A stretch of 26,367 nt of DNA from an uncultured Oscillospiraceae bacterium (GTDB lineage Bacteria; Bacillota; Clostridia; Oscillospirales; Ruminococcaceae): NCBI GenBank assembly GCA_910577565.1, contig CAJTNJ010000014.1, positions 1 to 26,367 of the forward strand, read 5' to 3'. Positions 16,775-24,173 of the stretch are shown here, piece by piece (the stretch's first letter is position 1; every line of letters starts with the position of its first letter). The position numbers and the translations under genes were made by a program. The notes under the pieces are model-generated. The model saw only the letters and a program-made list of their open reading frames with translations. It was not told where the DNA came from and made no database searches.

Positions 16775-16802
16775 ATAAAATATAAGATTTTTATTTTAAA
16801 TA

Positions 16803-17801
16803 TTATTTATTAGTTTCATAAGCTGCAACAGCACAAGCAACCGTTGCACCAACCATTGGATTATTACCCATACCTATAAGTCCCATCATTTCCACATGAG
16901 CCGGAACTGAAGAAGAACCGGCAAACTGAGCGTCACTGTGCATTCTTCCCATTGAATCTGTAAGACCGTAAGACGCAGGGCCTGCAGCAACATTATCAGG
17001 ATGAAGTGTTCTTCCAGTTCCTCCACCGGATGCTACTGAAAAATATTTCATGTTGTTTTCTACACATAATTTTTTATATGTACCAGCAACTAGATGTTGA
17101 AAACGAGTGGGGTTTGTGGAGTTGCCGGTAATAGATACATCGACATTTTCGTGACGAAGAATAGCTACACCTTCACGAACATCGTCAGAACCATAGCATC
17201 TAACAGCGCTGCGTTCACCTTCTGAGAATCTAATTTCCTCTACAATTTTTAAATTGCCATTAGAATAATCAAATTCAGTTTCAACATATGTAAAACCATT
17301 AATGCGCGATATTATAAACGCTGCATCTTTACCAAGCCCATTTAATATAACTCGAAGTGGAACTTTACGCGCTTTATTTGCTGTACGCGCAATACCAATA
17401 GCGCCCTCAGCAGCAGCAAATGACTCATGACCCGCCAAAAAACAAAAGCATTTAGTTTCATCGTGAAGAAGCATTGCTCCCAAATTACCGTGACCAATTC
17501 CAACCTTTCTATCTTCTGCAACTGAACCGGGTATACAAAATGCCTCAAGCCCAATTCCAATTAGCTCAGCGGCTTCGGCGGCAGTTTTAGCCCCTTGTTT
17601 TATAGCAATGGCAGTTCCTAGAGTATATGCCCAAACAGCATTTTCAAAAGCAATTGGTTGGATTCCTTTTACTATTTGTCCGCAATTTATACCTTTAGAG
17701 AGGCACAGCTCATTTGCATCTTCAAGTGAGCTCAAGCCATATTTTTTAAGACATGCCTCAATTTTAGGCATTCTTCTTTCTTTACTTTCAAAATTAGCCA
17801 T
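16803..17801 (-). CDS. GGGtGRT family protein, function unknown
   Basis: A 332-residue soluble protein of the family named after its motif, seen here as GGGTGRT at about residues 259-265 and followed by LHPDNVAAGPASYG. A strongly conserved C-terminal stretch contains GSSSVPAHVEMMG and GMGNNPMVGATVACAVAA. It has no signal peptide or membrane segment. Scattered Cys and His occur (CFCFLAGHES at about 117-126), but I cannot assign a metal site. AAGGAGG precedes the ATG. It follows the NifU-like gene by 20 nt, a pairing that recurs in anaerobic Firmicutes, so it probably works with the scaffold protein in some iron-sulfur or redox process. No reaction is known to me. Confidence 0.85.
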   Translation of the reverse strand: MANFESKERRMPKIEACLKKYGLSSLEDANELCLSKGINCGQIVKGIQPIAFENAVWAYTLGTAIAIKQGAKTAAEAAELIGIGLEAFCIPGSVAEDRKVGIGHGNLGAMLLHDETKCFCFLAGHESFAAAEGAIGIARTANKARKVPLRVILNGLGKDAAFIISRINGFTYVETEFDYSNGNLKIVEEIRFSEGERSAVRCYGSDDVREGVAILRHENVDVSITGNSTNPTRFQHLVAGTYKKLCVENNMKYFSVASGGGTGRTLHPDNVAAGPASYGLTDSMGRMHSDAQFAGSSSVPAHVEMMGLIGMGNNPMVGATVACAVAAYETNK

Positions 17802-17821
17802 GACTTCATCCTCCTTATAAT

Positions 17822-18511
17822 TTATTCATTACGCGGATCTATATATTTTTCCGCTTCATCGTAACGACCGTAAGTTGAAATATTTTGCTCATAAGCTTTT
17901 TTTGGATCCACACCATTACGGATATCTTCAAGCATTTTACCAACGCGTACAAATTTATAACCTATAGGCTGATCATTTTTAAGTGCAACATCAATTATAT
18001 AACCCTCAGCCATTTCAAGGTAACGAACACCTTTGACTTTAGTGCTAAAAATAGTACCGATTTGCGATCTTAATCCTTTACCAAGATCTTCAAGTGTGGC
18101 GCCAACTGGTAAACCATCTTCTGAAAAAGCAGTTTGTGTACGGCCATATACAAGTTGTTTGAAAATTTCACGCATAGCAACGTTAATGGCATCACATACT
18201 AAATCGGTGTTAAGAGCTTCTAATATGGTTTTTCCGGGTAAAATTTCACCAGCCATGGCAGCTGAGTGAGTCATTCCAGAACATCCAATTGTTTCAACCA
18301 AAGCTTCTTCTATAATACCATTTTTAACATTTAGAGTTAGTTTACAAGTACCTTGTTGGGGTGCGCACCATCCGATGCCGTGCGAAAGGCCTGAAATATC
18401 GGAAATTTGATAAGCTTTAACCCATTTTCCCTCTTCTGGGATAGGTGCAGGACCATGATTTGGCCCTTTTTTGAGAACACACATATTCTCAACTTCATGT
18501 GAGTAATTCAT
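17822..18511 (-). CDS. NifU/IscU-like iron-sulfur cluster scaffold protein
   Basis: A 229-residue protein related to the N-terminal scaffold domain of NifU/IscU, where clusters are assembled before transfer to apoproteins. Cys49 (GWCAP) and Cys77 (ETIGCSGMTHSAAMA) match the first two cluster-ligand positions of the family; Cys106 (TDLVCDAIN) may be the third. It is longer than IscU (about 130 residues), with an N-terminal extension and a C-terminal half of unknown role. No IscS or Suf genes are adjacent, which argues against the general assembly system. AAAGGAG precedes the ATG. It is co-transcribed with the GGGtGRT gene from a promoter at 18587-18615. Confidence 0.85.
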   Translation of the reverse strand: MNYSHEVENMCVLKKGPNHGPAPIPEEGKWVKAYQISDISGLSHGIGWCAPQQGTCKLTLNVKNGIIEEALVETIGCSGMTHSAAMAGEILPGKTILEALNTDLVCDAINVAMREIFKQLVYGRTQTAFSEDGLPVGATLEDLGKGLRSQIGTIFSTKVKGVRYLEMAEGYIIDVALKNDQPIGYKFVRVGKMLEDIRNGVDPKKAYEQNISTYGRYDEAEKYIDPRNE

Positions 18512-18586
18512 AAATATACTCCTTTCAATTGAGTGATTTTGATATTTTAAGTCATAAAAAGAAATTTTTCCCTAAACATCTCTATT

Positions 18587-18615
18587 ATTATACTTTAATC
18601 GATATAAATGTGCAA
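18587..18615 (-). promoter_or_regulatory. Sigma-A promoter of the NifU-like/GGGtGRT operon
   Basis: On the minus strand TTGCAC (18615-18610), a 17-nt spacer and TATAAT (18592-18587). The leader is about 70 nt. Confidence 0.65.
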
Positions 18616-18861
18616 TAGAAAAATTATAAATTTTCTTGCATTTTAATATAACTAATTATAAAAGAATCTATAAATTTTTAGTATGATATGTTTAGTAGAC
18701 AACTTCTATAATTAACAACGTAAGATATTATAAAAAATACATTTTATTCTTAGTTTTATATAATGTTTTAATTTAAATCAAATTTAGGAATCATCATAAA
18801 ATTAAAAATAATAAATTAAAAGAATACATATTTTATATGAGCAAATAAAATAGATTTTGCA
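18616..18861. other. AT-rich intergenic stretch
   Basis: I see no gene or clear structure before the structured-RNA locus. Confidence 0.35.
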
Positions 18862-18867
18862 TATTAT
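18862..18867 (+). promoter_or_regulatory. Candidate -10 element of the orphan RNA
   Basis: TATTAT (18862-18867), with an overlapping TATAAT at 18865-18870 and a nearby upstream TG, precedes the first base of the predicted outer helix by 6 nt. I see no good -35 box, so the promoter may rely on an extended -10. Confidence 0.4.
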
Positions 18868-18873
18868 AATTCG

Positions 18874-19040
18874 AGCAACGATTTCCGCCGGACTAAATCA
18901 TGAGGTGCGACTGTATATTTAATTTTTTTAAATAGACCAGTATCGCCATGAACAGCCACATGAAAATCCCGCTGGCGTTGCTATATAAGCACAGAAGCTG
19001 TGTGGAAAAATGGGTGACAGTATTCACCCGTTTTTTCTTT
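18874..19040 (+). ncRNA. Orphan structured RNA candidate of unknown class
   Basis: A GC-richer island in AT-rich DNA, ending in an intrinsic terminator, with no gene behind it on that strand. AGCAACG (18874-18880) pairs with CGTTGCT (18976-18982) as an outer helix. Inside, GATTT/AAATC (18880-18884 with 18895-18899) makes a short hairpin. GGTG-ACTG-TATTTAA (from 18904) pairs with TTAAATA-CAGT-CGCC (to 18947) as a long arm, and CAGC/GCTG (18953-18956 with 18971-18974) makes a third. The first hairpin's loop (CGCCGG, 18886-18891) can instead pair with CTGGCG (18972-18977). A CACAG-AAG-CTGTG hairpin precedes the terminator. I do not recognise a known riboswitch, 6S, SRP or tmRNA; it may be a small regulatory RNA. 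Confidence 0.55.
19012..19040 (+). terminator. Terminator of the orphan RNA
   Basis: GGGTGA (19012-19017) pairs with TCACCC (19024-19029) around a 6-nt loop, followed by G and a run of six T, then CTTTTT. Confidence 0.9.
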
Positions 19041-19417
19041 TTATAAAATTTATTAGTTGTATTTATATGTATTGTCTTAAAATATATTATTTTTTGTATA
19101 TATTATTATAAATAATCGAAATAATGATTTTAGTTTATTTTAGGAGTGTAAGAATATAGAATTAATTTATAATAGGGGAGAAGTACACATTAGAATTATA
19201 TGTACTTTTAAAAACCTTTTATACTATTGTGCTTATAATGTTGGTATCATGTTATAATAGACGTTGTTTAAGGAAAATATGTAAATCTTAAGATTGTTAA
19301 AATTTTATTATCAACAAATATATTATATTGTAATTGCTGATGTTTTTGAATTTATTTCTATCTTAGACACTTTTATTGTTTTTATTAATTTATATATTAA
19401 CATCAGATAACTTAAAA
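19041..19417. other. AT-rich intergenic stretch
   Basis: I see no gene. A 7-bp hairpin with AAGTACA and TGTACTT arms around 19180-19210 is the only structure noticed, and it is weak. Confidence 0.35.
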
Positions 19418-20626
19418 TCATCCAAGTGGTACTGATAGTAAAACACCTGCCGCAATTGCAGATCCTATAACACCCGCCACATTAGGTCCCATGGCATGCA
19501 TTAGCAAGAAATTTGTGTTGTTGGTTTCACTCACAACTTTTTGTGATACTCGAGCTGCCATAGGAACAGCCGAAACGCCAGCAGAACCAATTAATGGGTT
19601 AACTTTTCCTTTTGTAAATAAATACATTAACTTGCCAAATAATACCCCTGATGCTGAACCAATACAAAAAGCGATAAGTCCCAGCATTATTATTCCGAGC
19701 GTTTTAACATCTAGAAATGTGTTGGCTGTTGCAGTTGCTCCAACTGTAACTCCTAAAAATATAGTTATTATGTTCATAAGTTCGTTTGTTGCAGTTTGAA
19801 CCAAACGTTTTGCAACTCCGCTTTCTTTCAGCAAATTGCCAAACATAAGCATTCCAATCAACGGCGCAGTATCAGGGACCAACATAATGACTAGCATTGT
19901 AACTATTATTGGAAACAATATTTTCTCGGTTTTTGAAACCGGCCTTAACGGTTTCATTACGACTTCTCTTTCCTTTTTTGTGGTTAACATCTTCATTATT
20001 GGTGGTTGTATTACAGGCACCAATGCCATATAAGAATATGCAGCGATTGCAATTGATCCTAAAAGATGTGGTGCAAGTCTTGATGCAACTAAAATTGAGG
20101 TTGGACCATCAGCTCCACCTATTATAGCTATACCGCCCGCTTCAGCTAACGTATACATTGGTAGAAATGCTGCAACTATGAAAGTAAAGAATATTCCGGC
20201 CTGAGCTGCTGCACCCAGCAAAAAACTTTTAGGGTTAGATATTAGTGGTGCAAAATCTGTCATAGCACCAATTCCCAAGAAAATTAAAGGAGGATATATT
20301 CCAAGTTTCACTCCGAGATATAATATATCAAGCAAACCACCATTATGCAGAATTTGACCATAATCTATAAACTGAACAACTCCGCCTACCATTTTTGGGT
20401 TAAAAAGCTCCGGGTGAAAAAGTCCGCCACCAGGCAGGTTAGTGAGAAGCATTCCAAAAGCAATTGGCAGCAAAAGCAGCGGCTCAAACTGCTTTGCGAT
20501 TGCAAGATATATAAGCACACAAGAAATTAAAATCATAACAAGTATTTTCCAACCGCCCTCAGCAAAAATTTGGGCAAAACCAGACTTTTGAGACAGATCA
20601 GCAAGCGTATTTATAAGAATATCCAT
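19418..20626 (-). CDS. Na+-translocating decarboxylase, beta subunit
   Basis: A 402-residue polytopic membrane protein of the OadB/GcdB/MmdB family. In the complex it decarboxylates carboxybiotin and uses the energy to export Na+. The signature GGADGPTS is at residues 170-177, whose Asp is essential for Na+ transport in characterised members. The later VGATATANTFLD and the C-terminal GVSAVPMAARVSQ and HAMGPNVAGVIGSA are typical. The length fits the glutaconyl-CoA or methylmalonyl-CoA type. AAGGAG precedes the ATG by 10 nt. It lies 23 nt behind the gamma-subunit gene. Carboxyltransferase alpha and biotin carrier genes are not here, so the substrate (oxaloacetate, malonyl-, methylmalonyl- or glutaconyl-CoA) cannot be told. 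Confidence 0.93.
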   Translation of the reverse strand: MDILINTLADLSQKSGFAQIFAEGGWKILVMILISCVLIYLAIAKQFEPLLLLPIAFGMLLTNLPGGGLFHPELFNPKMVGGVVQFIDYGQILHNGGLLDILYLGVKLGIYPPLIFLGIGAMTDFAPLISNPKSFLLGAAAQAGIFFTFIVAAFLPMYTLAEAGGIAIIGGADGPTSILVASRLAPHLLGSIAIAAYSYMALVPVIQPPIMKMLTTKKEREVVMKPLRPVSKTEKILFPIIVTMLVIMLVPDTAPLIGMLMFGNLLKESGVAKRLVQTATNELMNIITIFLGVTVGATATANTFLDVKTLGIIMLGLIAFCIGSASGVLFGKLMYLFTKGKVNPLIGSAGVSAVPMAARVSQKVVSETNNTNFLLMHAMGPNVAGVIGSAIAAGVLLSVPLG

Positions 20627-20649
20627 TAAACATAAACTCCTTAATAATA

Positions 20650-21012
20650 TTAAAACTGGCGTGTATTTTCAGCAAGCCCAACAATCTTCCATGCAATATT
20701 AATATTATTTGGCTTAATGCTTCTTATTTTAAAGGAACTGTCTCCACCACGATAATTAACAATTGCTGCTGTAATTGCTGCTATAGTTTTTTTATCCAAA
20801 ACAGACGAATCTATTGTTTTGTTTTTTAAATCTTTTTGTGTATATGTTGATTTTATATTGTTTTTTGCATCTTTTTTTTGTTCTTTCTTTTTTAACATAT
20901 TGCTATTTATTTTGCCAACAAGCCATATAAATGTGATTAATAAAATAAGAGCAATAAAAACAACAAAAAGGCCTGTAAATGTAATACTAATGACTTCACT
21001 CACAAAAGTCAT
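20650..21012 (-). CDS. Decarboxylase gamma/delta subunit, OadG family
   Basis: A 120-residue protein with one N-terminal membrane helix (about 9-33), a Lys-rich cytoplasmic linker (KKKEQKKDAKN) and a C-terminal domain (IAAITAAIVNYRGG, then a hydrophobic end with WKIVGLAENTRQF). This is the OadG layout; the subunit holds the alpha and beta subunits together. GAGGTGATTTGAC lies just before the ATG. It is the first gene of a two-gene operon with the beta subunit. Confidence 0.85.
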   Translation of the reverse strand: MTFVSEVISITFTGLFVVFIALILLITFIWLVGKINSNMLKKKEQKKDAKNNIKSTYTQKDLKNKTIDSSVLDKKTIAAITAAIVNYRGGDSSFKIRSIKPNNINIAWKIVGLAENTRQF

Positions 21013-21044
21013 GTCAAATCACCTCATATTCAAACTATTTATAG

Positions 21045-21073
21045 ATTATAACCCATTTTAGTTTTATTTTCAA
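21045..21073 (-). promoter_or_regulatory. Sigma-A promoter of the decarboxylase operon
   Basis: On the minus strand TTGAAA (21073-21068), a 17-nt spacer and TATAAT (21050-21045). The leader is about 26 nt. Confidence 0.7.
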
Positions 21074-21219
21074 TATATTTTTAGACGCTAAATACAAAAA
21101 GAAAAATAAAACAGTATATCCACCATATAAAATATAATTAATAATTAACAAAATATAACTAAGTCAAAATGATTATGTCTCAAATAAGAAAAATTAAAAA
21201 TTTGTATCTTTTATAATAT
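21074..21219. other. AT-rich intergenic stretch
   Basis: I see nothing between the decarboxylase promoter and the next terminator. Confidence 0.35.
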
Positions 21220-21261
21220 AAAAAACAGCTAAATTATAGTTACATAGATTAGCTGTTTTTT
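21220..21261 (-). terminator. Terminator of the sigma-like operon
   Basis: AAAAAACAGCTAA (21220-21232) pairs with TTAGCTGTTTTTT (21249-21261) over 13 bp. It is bidirectional in form. On the minus strand it lies about 120 nt after the sigma-like gene. Confidence 0.75.
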
Positions 21262-21382
21262 AACCTTTTTATATTAGCAATCAAAATTTTTTAAAACTAC
21301 ACATTAAGTAAGTTTATAAATTCATATGAAACCAAAAATTATGAATAAGAAATTTTTTAATTTAAAAATAATGTTTTCATAT

Positions 21383-21676
21383 TTACCTAAAGTTGTAATA
21401 TTTAAGCATTTTAGCAATAGTAGCAAGTCCACGAGATTTTGTTCTTGATATTGTGCTCTTATTCACTTTAAGCGCCTTAGCAATTTGCGTACAATTCATG
21501 CCTCGAAAAAAGTACATATCGAGAATTTCTCTTTGCTTTTTTGTCAATTCTTCTTTTATTATTAAAGCGACAGTTCTTTTTAGATGTTCTATCTGCTTTG
21601 TATTTGAGCTGCCATGTTTTTTTACAATTTTGGCTGCATCAGATTCAAATATATGATCAAAGGATATGTTTTTCAT
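21383..21676 (-). CDS. Sigma-region-4-like helix-turn-helix protein
   Basis: A 97-residue protein whose C-terminal half is a sigma-70 region 4 type domain (LTKKQREILDMYFFRGMNC, then TQIAKALKVNKSTISRTKSR). No region 2 is present, so it cannot be a normal sigma factor alone; it may act as a DNA-binding regulator or pair with another subunit, as small sigma-like regulators of phages and mobile elements do. I set the start at 21676 (MKNISF), because AAGGGG lies just upstream and because the start overlaps the stop of the preceding small gene by ATGA, indicating coupling. Its operon promoter carries the operator of the divergent Xre gene. Confidence 0.75.
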   Translation of the reverse strand: MKNISFDHIFESDAAKIVKKHGSSNTKQIEHLKRTVALIIKEELTKKQREILDMYFFRGMNCTQIAKALKVNKSTISRTKSRGLATIAKMLKYYNFR

Positions 21677-21843
21677 AATATACCCCTTGTTTTGCAGTAA
21701 CTTAGTAGTTGGCGATATATATAGCATGCATGTTGATATTCCGCAAGCAAAACGCGGTATCTTCTATCTTCATATTTAGTTTTTCTTAAAACTGAATATA
21801 GACTTTTTGCAGTTGTTTGATATTGTTCCATCAAATCTTTCAT
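21673..21843 (-). CDS. Small basic protein coupled to the sigma-like gene, unknown function
   Basis: A 56-residue basic protein, rich in Tyr, Lys and Arg and predicted mainly helical (KDLMEQYQTTAKSLYSVLRK). I chose the start at 21843 because AGAGATGAT lies 7 nt ahead; an in-frame ATG at 21855 has no usable ribosome site. The last four bases overlap the sigma-like gene (ATGA), so both are likely translated together and may bind each other. I recognise no family. Confidence 0.6.
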   Translation of the reverse strand: MKDLMEQYQTTAKSLYSVLRKTKYEDRRYRVLLAEYQHACYIYRQLLSYCKTRGIL

Positions 21844-21877
21844 TATTTTTATCATCTCTTTTCTAAATATTATTTTG

Positions 21878-21894
21878 CTACACGTATCGTGTAG
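21878..21894. promoter_or_regulatory. Operator O1 in front of the sigma-like operon
   Basis: CTACACG-TAT-CGTGTAG is a perfect 7-bp inverted repeat with a 3-nt spacer. It lies about 12 nt downstream of the -10 box of the minus-strand promoter, over the start of transcription. Its half-site resembles O2 at the Xre promoter. Confidence 0.75.
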
Positions 21895-21906
21895 ATTTAT
21901 ATTTTT

Positions 21907-21935
21907 AGAATATCATTAAAAATTTCCTTAGTCAA
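21907..21935 (-). promoter_or_regulatory. Sigma-A promoter of the sigma-like operon
   Basis: On the minus strand TTGACT (21935-21930), a 17-nt spacer and TATTCT (21912-21907). Confidence 0.75.
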
Positions 21936-21965
21936 GATAAAATAAGCACTTGTTCCAAAAAAGTC

Positions 21966-21994
21966 TTGTCAATTTACACAAAACGTGTTATTAT
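21966..21994 (+). promoter_or_regulatory. Sigma-A promoter of the Xre gene with embedded operator O2
   Basis: TTGTCA (21966-21971), a 17-nt spacer and TATTAT (21989-21994). The imperfect palindrome TTACACA-AAA-CGTGTTA (21974-21990) fills the spacer and resembles O1, so a repressor bound there would block RNA polymerase. The leader is about 50 nt. Confidence 0.75.
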
Positions 21995-22050
21995 ATATTA
22001 GAGTAAATTTAAACTGGTGTAGTTTACAATTTTTTTGGGGGAACAGGGAT

Positions 22051-22425
22051 ATGTTTAGCGACAAATTACGACAAATGCGTAAAAAAATGGGGATTACACA
22101 AGCAAAACTTGCAAAGAAACTTAAGGTGTCGCCCAGCACAATAGGAATGTATGAGCAAGGAAGACGTGAACCGGATGCCGAGATGTTAGTAAAAATGGCA
22201 AAATTTTTTGATGTGTCTGTAGATTATCTTGTAGGTGCCAGTAAATGCCACAGAAATATTAGCAATATAGATGAGTTAGCAGAACAAATAGGAATGATAT
22301 TAAAAGAACAATATGGTCTAAAAATTTCAGGCGAACCGGTTAACAGCAATAAAATAAAAGAGATAGTTGAGGCTGTTAGACAAGGAATACATCAAGCATT
22401 TGAAAATAATATGAATGAAAAATAA
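22051..22425 (+). CDS. Xre/Cro-CI family transcriptional regulator
   Basis: A 124-residue protein with an N-terminal HTH_3 domain (FSDKLRQMRKKMGITQAKLA... VSPSTIGMYEQGRREPDAEML... YLVG; recognition helix near 27-37). The C-terminal half (about 70-124) is helical and probably serves dimerisation. There is no peptidase domain, so it is not a LexA-cleaved repressor. I use the ATG at 22051 behind a GGGGGAACAGGG ribosome site; the reading frame extends upstream to 21985, but that part includes the promoter leader. It faces the sigma-like operon, and similar operators lie in both promoters, so it very likely represses both. Confidence 0.85.
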   Translation: MFSDKLRQMRKKMGITQAKLAKKLKVSPSTIGMYEQGRREPDAEMLVKMAKFFDVSVDYLVGASKCHRNISNIDELAEQIGMILKEQYGLKISGEPVNSNKIKEIVEAVRQGIHQAFENNMNEK

Positions 22426-22862
22426 AATTACCGTTAAATAAACACAAAAATAAACATAATTATATTTCTTATATGCGTTTGTCCCAATTTGTCTTAGAAT
22501 AATATCTATAAATAAAAAATAAAATTATAAGTAATAATTGCATTTTCCGCTATTGAGAACATTTTAGTTTATAAAATATATATTGCATATACAAATAGTA
22601 TCAAATATTTTTCAACATAATTTGGAAAATAAAATTACATAAATATAATCAAAGTTATCAACATTTTCAACATAGTTTTCAACAACGTAAAAATAAGGTT
22701 TTTAACAATGCATATTAAGTTTTCAACAATGCATAATTTACATAGCGTATAAATTGTAATTTTTCCTCATGGTTGTAGGAATTTTTTGGCTATGGTCATA
22801 TTGCATATATAAGTTTAAAACTATATGGCAAATTTAATATAATAAAAACAAATGAAAATATA
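22426..22862. other. Gene-free AT-rich stretch with a cluster of TTWTCAACA nonamers
   Basis: No gene seen. Between 22655 and 22728 are five copies of a nonamer of the form TT(A/T)T(C/T)AACA in one orientation, described in the findings. Confidence 0.4.
22655..22728 (+). repeat. Cluster of five DnaA-box-like nonamers
   Basis: TTATCAACA at 22655, TTTTCAACA at 22664, 22676 and 22720, and TTTTTAACA at 22699, all on the same strand. The last two are followed by ATGCATA. They differ from the DnaA box TTATNCACA at one or two positions. The region is simple in composition, so the match could be chance. Confidence 0.4.
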
Positions 22863-22897
22863 AAAAACCTAATAAACAATTGGATTATCAGGTTTTT
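22863..22897 (-). terminator. Terminator behind the minus-strand GLUG pseudogene
   Basis: AAAAACCT...ATAA (22863-22875) pairs with TTAT...AGGTTTTT (22885-22897) with one mismatch. A/T runs lie on both sides. Confidence 0.65.
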
Positions 22898-23001
22898 ATT
22901 TAAGAATATTATTTTGATACATACTTTGCCCTACACACTGACTGTATTAATTTAAAGCAATTTAGTTAATTGTCATCATCAGACTTTATAGAAGAGTTAA
23001 G

Positions 23002-24025
23002 TCATTCGTTATTAAAATTAGTTTTGTAATTTTTAAAATGGGGTATTTTATTTTCAATTTCATCTTTGAGCGTTCTGGTTATTTCTCCTTCTACTATGTT
23101 ATTAGTCCACACACCATTATTATCTTTATACCATCCAATACTTACCTCTAATAATTAATTTGAATACTTATTTACAAATTTATAAATGTTAGATAAATTT
23201 TTATATTGATTAATTTTAGAAACATTGAAAAAATATTTTTAAGCGACATTGTAGTTTAATATTTTTTATATTTATTATATTCATGAATATTTTCAAAATT
23301 TATGATTTATTACTTTTTGTAATAAAAATTTTTTCATTTAATTGTTGTTTTGCTTTTTTAATATGAACTGATTTACACGTGCAATTCTTTATTGTTGAGT
23401 TAGCATATGCCTCTCCTACAAATCCTATTACATTTCTTGTTGCTTGATATCCAGTTATTGTTTCTTCATTCTTTGCTACAAATCCTGCTACATAATTTCC
23501 ATGTTCATTTACAATATCATTTTCTGTAAAACAAGTTATTTTTCATTCCATCCCTCTAATTATTAATTACAAAGCCTGACGCAGCAACATTACCAGCAAC
23601 ACTAACTTGCTGACAGTCCTGAAATATAGTTTCGTGATTAGATTTAACAAAACAACAATTACTAAATGACATGTTGCTTACTGTATGTCCATTTCCATTC
23701 AATTCACCTTTATACTCAATTTATTGATTCGAGTGCTGCACCTCCCATTTATATCACATAATAACGTTATTTCCCAATTGCTTGCATAATATTTAGTTGT
23801 AGCAATGAACTCTATAAATTTTTCTTTGCTATTTATATCAAAATGCTCTGTTATCTCAGCTGGCTTCGGCGCTGTTTGCATTTTGTCCTTTATCTTTTCA
23901 ACTACTTGTGTAACTTTACTAACTACTTTTCCTTCAATTTGTTCTTCTGCTTGAATTATTAATGGAAAGCTTGTGACTACTATGCTCACTGTTAAAATTG
24001 TTGATAAAATCTTTTTGATTCTCAT
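23002..24025 (-). pseudogene. Broken GLUG-repeat secreted protein gene
   Basis: The first 108 codons are intact from ATG at 24025: a signal peptide (MRIKKILSTILTVSIVV, ending QAEE) and the entry region DINSKEKFIEFIATTKYYAS, parallel to the intact gene at 483. The reading then breaks by frameshift and continues in other frames with clear family sequence: ELNGNGHTVSNMSFSNC, AGNVAASGFVINN, then NYVAGFVAKNEETITGY and GFVGEAYANSTIKNC. A tail (LEVSIGWYKDNNGVWTNN) runs to a stop at 23002-23004. At least three frameshifts or stops are needed to explain it. The total length of about 340 codons is close to that of the intact relative (353). Confidence 0.7.
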
Positions 24026-24173
24026 TGAAATACCTATTTCTTTAAATATAATTCATTAATTAATATATTGTAAAATTAATAATATATTTGTAATTTTTAT
24101 ATAATATTGATTTTTTGTAATTGTATGTTATTGTCTGTATGAAATTTAAGCTATTTTAAGAGGAGAATTCAAA

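Noticed and set aside
17342..17560. Minus-strand frame inside the GGGtGRT gene
   Set aside because: It overlaps a strongly conserved gene in another frame; no ribosome site.
18902..18980. Resemblance to lysine (GAGGTGCGACT) and FMN/cobalamin (TGAAAATCCC) riboswitch pieces
   Set aside because: The fragments occur in the wrong order, and the other conserved blocks of each class are missing; no gene follows the terminator.
22655..22728. Functional chromosomal origin
   Set aside because: No dnaA, dnaN or AT-rich unwinding layout nearby; boxes deviate from consensus.
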